Source: Pseudomonadota bacterium (GTDB taxonomy: Bacteria; Pseudomonadota; Alphaproteobacteria; Rhizobiales; Kaistiaceae). Taken from it: 10,386 nucleotides of DNA. A program made the translations under genes and the position numbers. Numbering within the stretch: the first letter of the stretch is position 1; the number at the start of each line of letters is the position of its first letter. Where the stretch lies: assembly GCA_023391905.1 (NCBI GenBank), contig JAEWAD010000363.1:1-10386 (forward strand), read 5' to 3'. The notes under the pieces were generated by a model. The model was not told where the DNA came from. It searched no databases and worked only from the letters and a program-made list of their open reading frames with translations. This document shows, piece by piece, positions 8,447-10,386 of this stretch.

Positions 8447-10386
8447 CTATTCCGTCGTCGTCATCCCTCGAACCGCCCGCATGATCGCCTCCGGCGTCGC
8501 CGGCGCGTCGAGGGCGGGCATTACACCCGGTTTCAGGCTGGCGATCGCGTTGGCGATCGCGCAGAAGACCGAAATGCCGAGCATCAGCGGCGGCTCGCCC
8601 ACGGCCTTCGACTTAAAGATAGTGTCTTCGCGCGGCCCTTCCGACTGGAAAAGCTCGGTCTTGAAATGCGCCGGAATGTCGGACGCGGCCGGGATCTTGT
8701 AGGTCGACGGCGCATGGGTGCGCAGCCGGCCCTTGTCGTCCCAGACCAGCTCCTCCGTCGTCAGCCAGCCCATGCCCTGGACGAAGCCGCCCTCGATCTG
8801 GCCGATGTCGAGCGCCGGGTTCAGCGACTTGCCGACGTCGTGCAGGATGTCGACCCGGTCGACCTTCATCTCGCCGGTCATGGTGTCGATCGTGACCTCG
8901 GAGCAGGACGCGCCATAGGCGAAGTAGAAGAAGGGACGGCCCTCGGCCTTGTCGCGGTTCCAGGCGATCTTCGGCGTCTTGTAGAAGCCGGCTGCGGAAA
9001 GCTGCACGCGCTCGACATAGGCGGCGTTGGCGAGCTCGGCGAGGCTCATCACGTGGTTGCCGAAGATCACCTGGCCGCCTCGGAACGACACCTGCGTCCG
9101 GCGGACGTGATACTTCTCCTCGATGAAGGCGAAGAGCCGGTCCTTGATGATGTTGCAGGCGTTGAGCGCCGCCATGGCGTTCAGATCGGTGCCGGACGAC
9201 GCCGCGGTCGGCGAGGTGTTCGGCACCTTGTCGGTGCGCGTCGCGGTGATCGCCACCTTGCCGGGATCGACGCCGAACGCCTCGGCCACCACCTGCGCCA
9301 CCTTCTGGAACAGGCCCTGCCCCATCTCGGTGCCGCCATGGTTCAGGTGGATCGAGCCGTCGCGGTAGAGATGCACGAGCGCCCCGGCCTGGTTCAGCAT
9401 CATCAGCGTGAAGGAGATGCCGAACTTGACCGGCGTCAGCGCCAGGCCGCGCTTCAGGATGCGGCTCCTGGCGTTCCAGGCGGTGATCTCCTCGCGCCGG
9501 GCGCGATAGTCGCTCGTCCGCTCCAGCTGGCCCACGAGGTCGTGCAGCAGATTGTCGGTGACCTGCATGCCGTAGGGCGTGTGATCGCGGCCGCTCCGGT
9601 AGAAGTTCTCCTTGCGGACGTCGAGCGGATCCTTCTTCAGCGTGTAGGCGAGGTGATCCATCATCCGCTCGGCGAACAGCATGCCCTGCGGGCCGCCGAA
9701 GCCGCGAAACGCCGTGTTCGAGACGGTGTTGGTGCGGTAGCGCCGCGTCAGGACGCGGCAGGTCGGATAGAAATAGGAATTGTCGGAATGGAACATCGTC
9801 CGGTCGACGACGCCCATCGACAGGTCCTCGGAATGACCGCAGCGGGCATTGAGCGCCACGTCGACGCTGCGCAGGATGCCGTCGGCGGTGGCGCCGACCC
9901 GGTAGGCGACCTCGAAATCATGCCGCTTGCCGGTCATGATCATGTCGTCGTCGCGGTCGAGGCGGAACTTGCAGGGCCGCCCGGTCTTCACCGCCGCGAG
10001 CGCCGCCAGCACCGCCCATTGCGACGCCTGGCTCTCCTTGCCGCCGAAGCCACCGCCCATGCGGCGGATCTCGACCGTCACCGCGCTCGACGGCACATGC
10101 AGCGCATGGGCGACGAGGTGCTGCACCTCGCTCGGATGCTGGGTCGAGGAATAGACGTGCATCTCGCCCGCCTCGCCCGGCACGGCCATGGCGATCTGGC
10201 CTTCGAGATAGAAATGCTCCTGCCCGCCGATGGTGAACTGGCCCTGGAGCTTCAGCGGCGCTGCCGCGAGCCCCATCTCGACGTCGCCGCGGCCGAACGA
10301 ATATTCGGGCAGCACCGTCTCGGTCGCGTCCGCGACCGTGATCACCGGGGTTTCGGCCTCGGTGGTGAACTTGGCCAGCTTCGCCG
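8447..10386 (-). CDS. xdhB: Xanthine dehydrogenase molybdenum-binding subunit (N-terminus cut by window edge)
   Basis: Partial: the frame runs past the right edge, and about 645 C-terminal residues are visible, so perhaps 130-150 N-terminal ones are missing. The GTG at 10345 is internal, because the frame continues upstream as KLAKFTTEAETPV. XdhB carries the molybdopterin cofactor that hydroxylates hypoxanthine and xanthine to urate; XdhA with FeS and FAD is expected upstream, outside the window. Motifs are RRMGGGFGGKES with the substrate-binding glutamate codon at 10034-10036, NTAFRGFGGPQG with the purine-orienting arginine at 9704-9706, GGTEMGQG, NTSPTAASSGTDLNA, and KAVGEPPLML with the catalytic glutamate at 8594-8596. 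The Glu/Arg/Glu set is that of true xanthine dehydrogenases, not of aldehyde or CO dehydrogenases. The TAG stop lies 4 nt before xdhC. Confidence 0.95.
   Translation of the reverse strand, partial: AKLAKFTTEAETPVITVADATETVLPEYSFGRGDVEMGLAAAPLKLQGQFTIGGQEHFYLEGQIAMAVPGEAGEMHVYSSTQHPSEVQHLVAHALHVPSSAVTVEIRRMGGGFGGKESQASQWAVLAALAAVKTGRPCKFRLDRDDDMIMTGKRHDFEVAYRVGATADGILRSVDVALNARCGHSEDLSMGVVDRTMFHSDNSYFYPTCRVLTRRYRTNTVSNTAFRGFGGPQGMLFAERMMDHLAYTLKKDPLDVRKENFYRSGRDHTPYGMQVTDNLLHDLVGQLERTSDYRARREEITAWNARSRILKRGLALTPVKFGISFTLMMLNQAGALVHLYRDGSIHLNHGGTEMGQGLFQKVAQVVAEAFGVDPGKVAITATRTDKVPNTSPTAASSGTDLNAMAALNACNIIKDRLFAFIEEKYHVRRTQVSFRGGQVIFGNHVMSLAELANAAYVERVQLSAAGFYKTPKIAWNRDKAEGRPFFYFAYGASCSEVTIDTMTGEMKVDRVDILHDVGKSLNPALDIGQIEGGFVQGMGWLTTEELVWDDKGRLRTHAPSTYKIPAASDIPAHFKTELFQSEGPREDTIFKSKAVGEPPLMLGISVFCAIANAIASLKPGVMPALDAPATPEAIMRAVRGMTTTE

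Overview
The window is GC-rich and all nine genes lie on the minus strand, so transcription runs from the right edge to the left. The gene content (xanthine dehydrogenase, membrane-bound PuuD-type urate oxidase with a C-terminal cytochrome c, OHCU decarboxylase, allantoate amidohydrolase and a BMP-family ABC importer) and the codon usage suggest an alphaproteobacterium, most likely of the Hyphomicrobiales/Rhizobiales. That assignment is an inference from gene families and base composition; no rRNA or other phylogenetic marker is present.

Layout in transcription order. At the right edge is xdhB, whose 5' end is cut off. It is followed 4 nt later by xdhC, which encodes the molybdenum-cofactor maturation factor. 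Then comes a four-gene BMP-type ABC importer: a double-domain ATPase, two permeases and a periplasmic binding protein, with junctions that touch or overlap except for a 93-nt gap before the binding protein. A strong inverted repeat at 2560-2595 closes this block. After a 163-nt gap come puuD, uraD and an allC-like amidohydrolase, the last cut off by the left edge.

The enzymes form one pathway: hypoxanthine/xanthine to urate (XDH), urate to 5-hydroxyisourate (PuuD, electrons to its haem c), OHCU to (S)-allantoin (UraD), and allantoate to ureidoglycine or a related product plus ammonia and CO2 (AllC-like). Two intermediate steps, 5-hydroxyisourate hydrolase and allantoinase, have no gene here and must be encoded elsewhere or just outside. 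The importer between the xdh and puuD parts is best read as a purine or purine-derivative uptake system, but the sequence does not settle its substrate.

This is a compact catabolic operon with no mobile element, CRISPR array, RNA gene or defence-like module that I can see. The most interesting points are the substrate of the importer, the boundary hairpin between its binding-protein gene and puuD, and the asymmetric ATPase.
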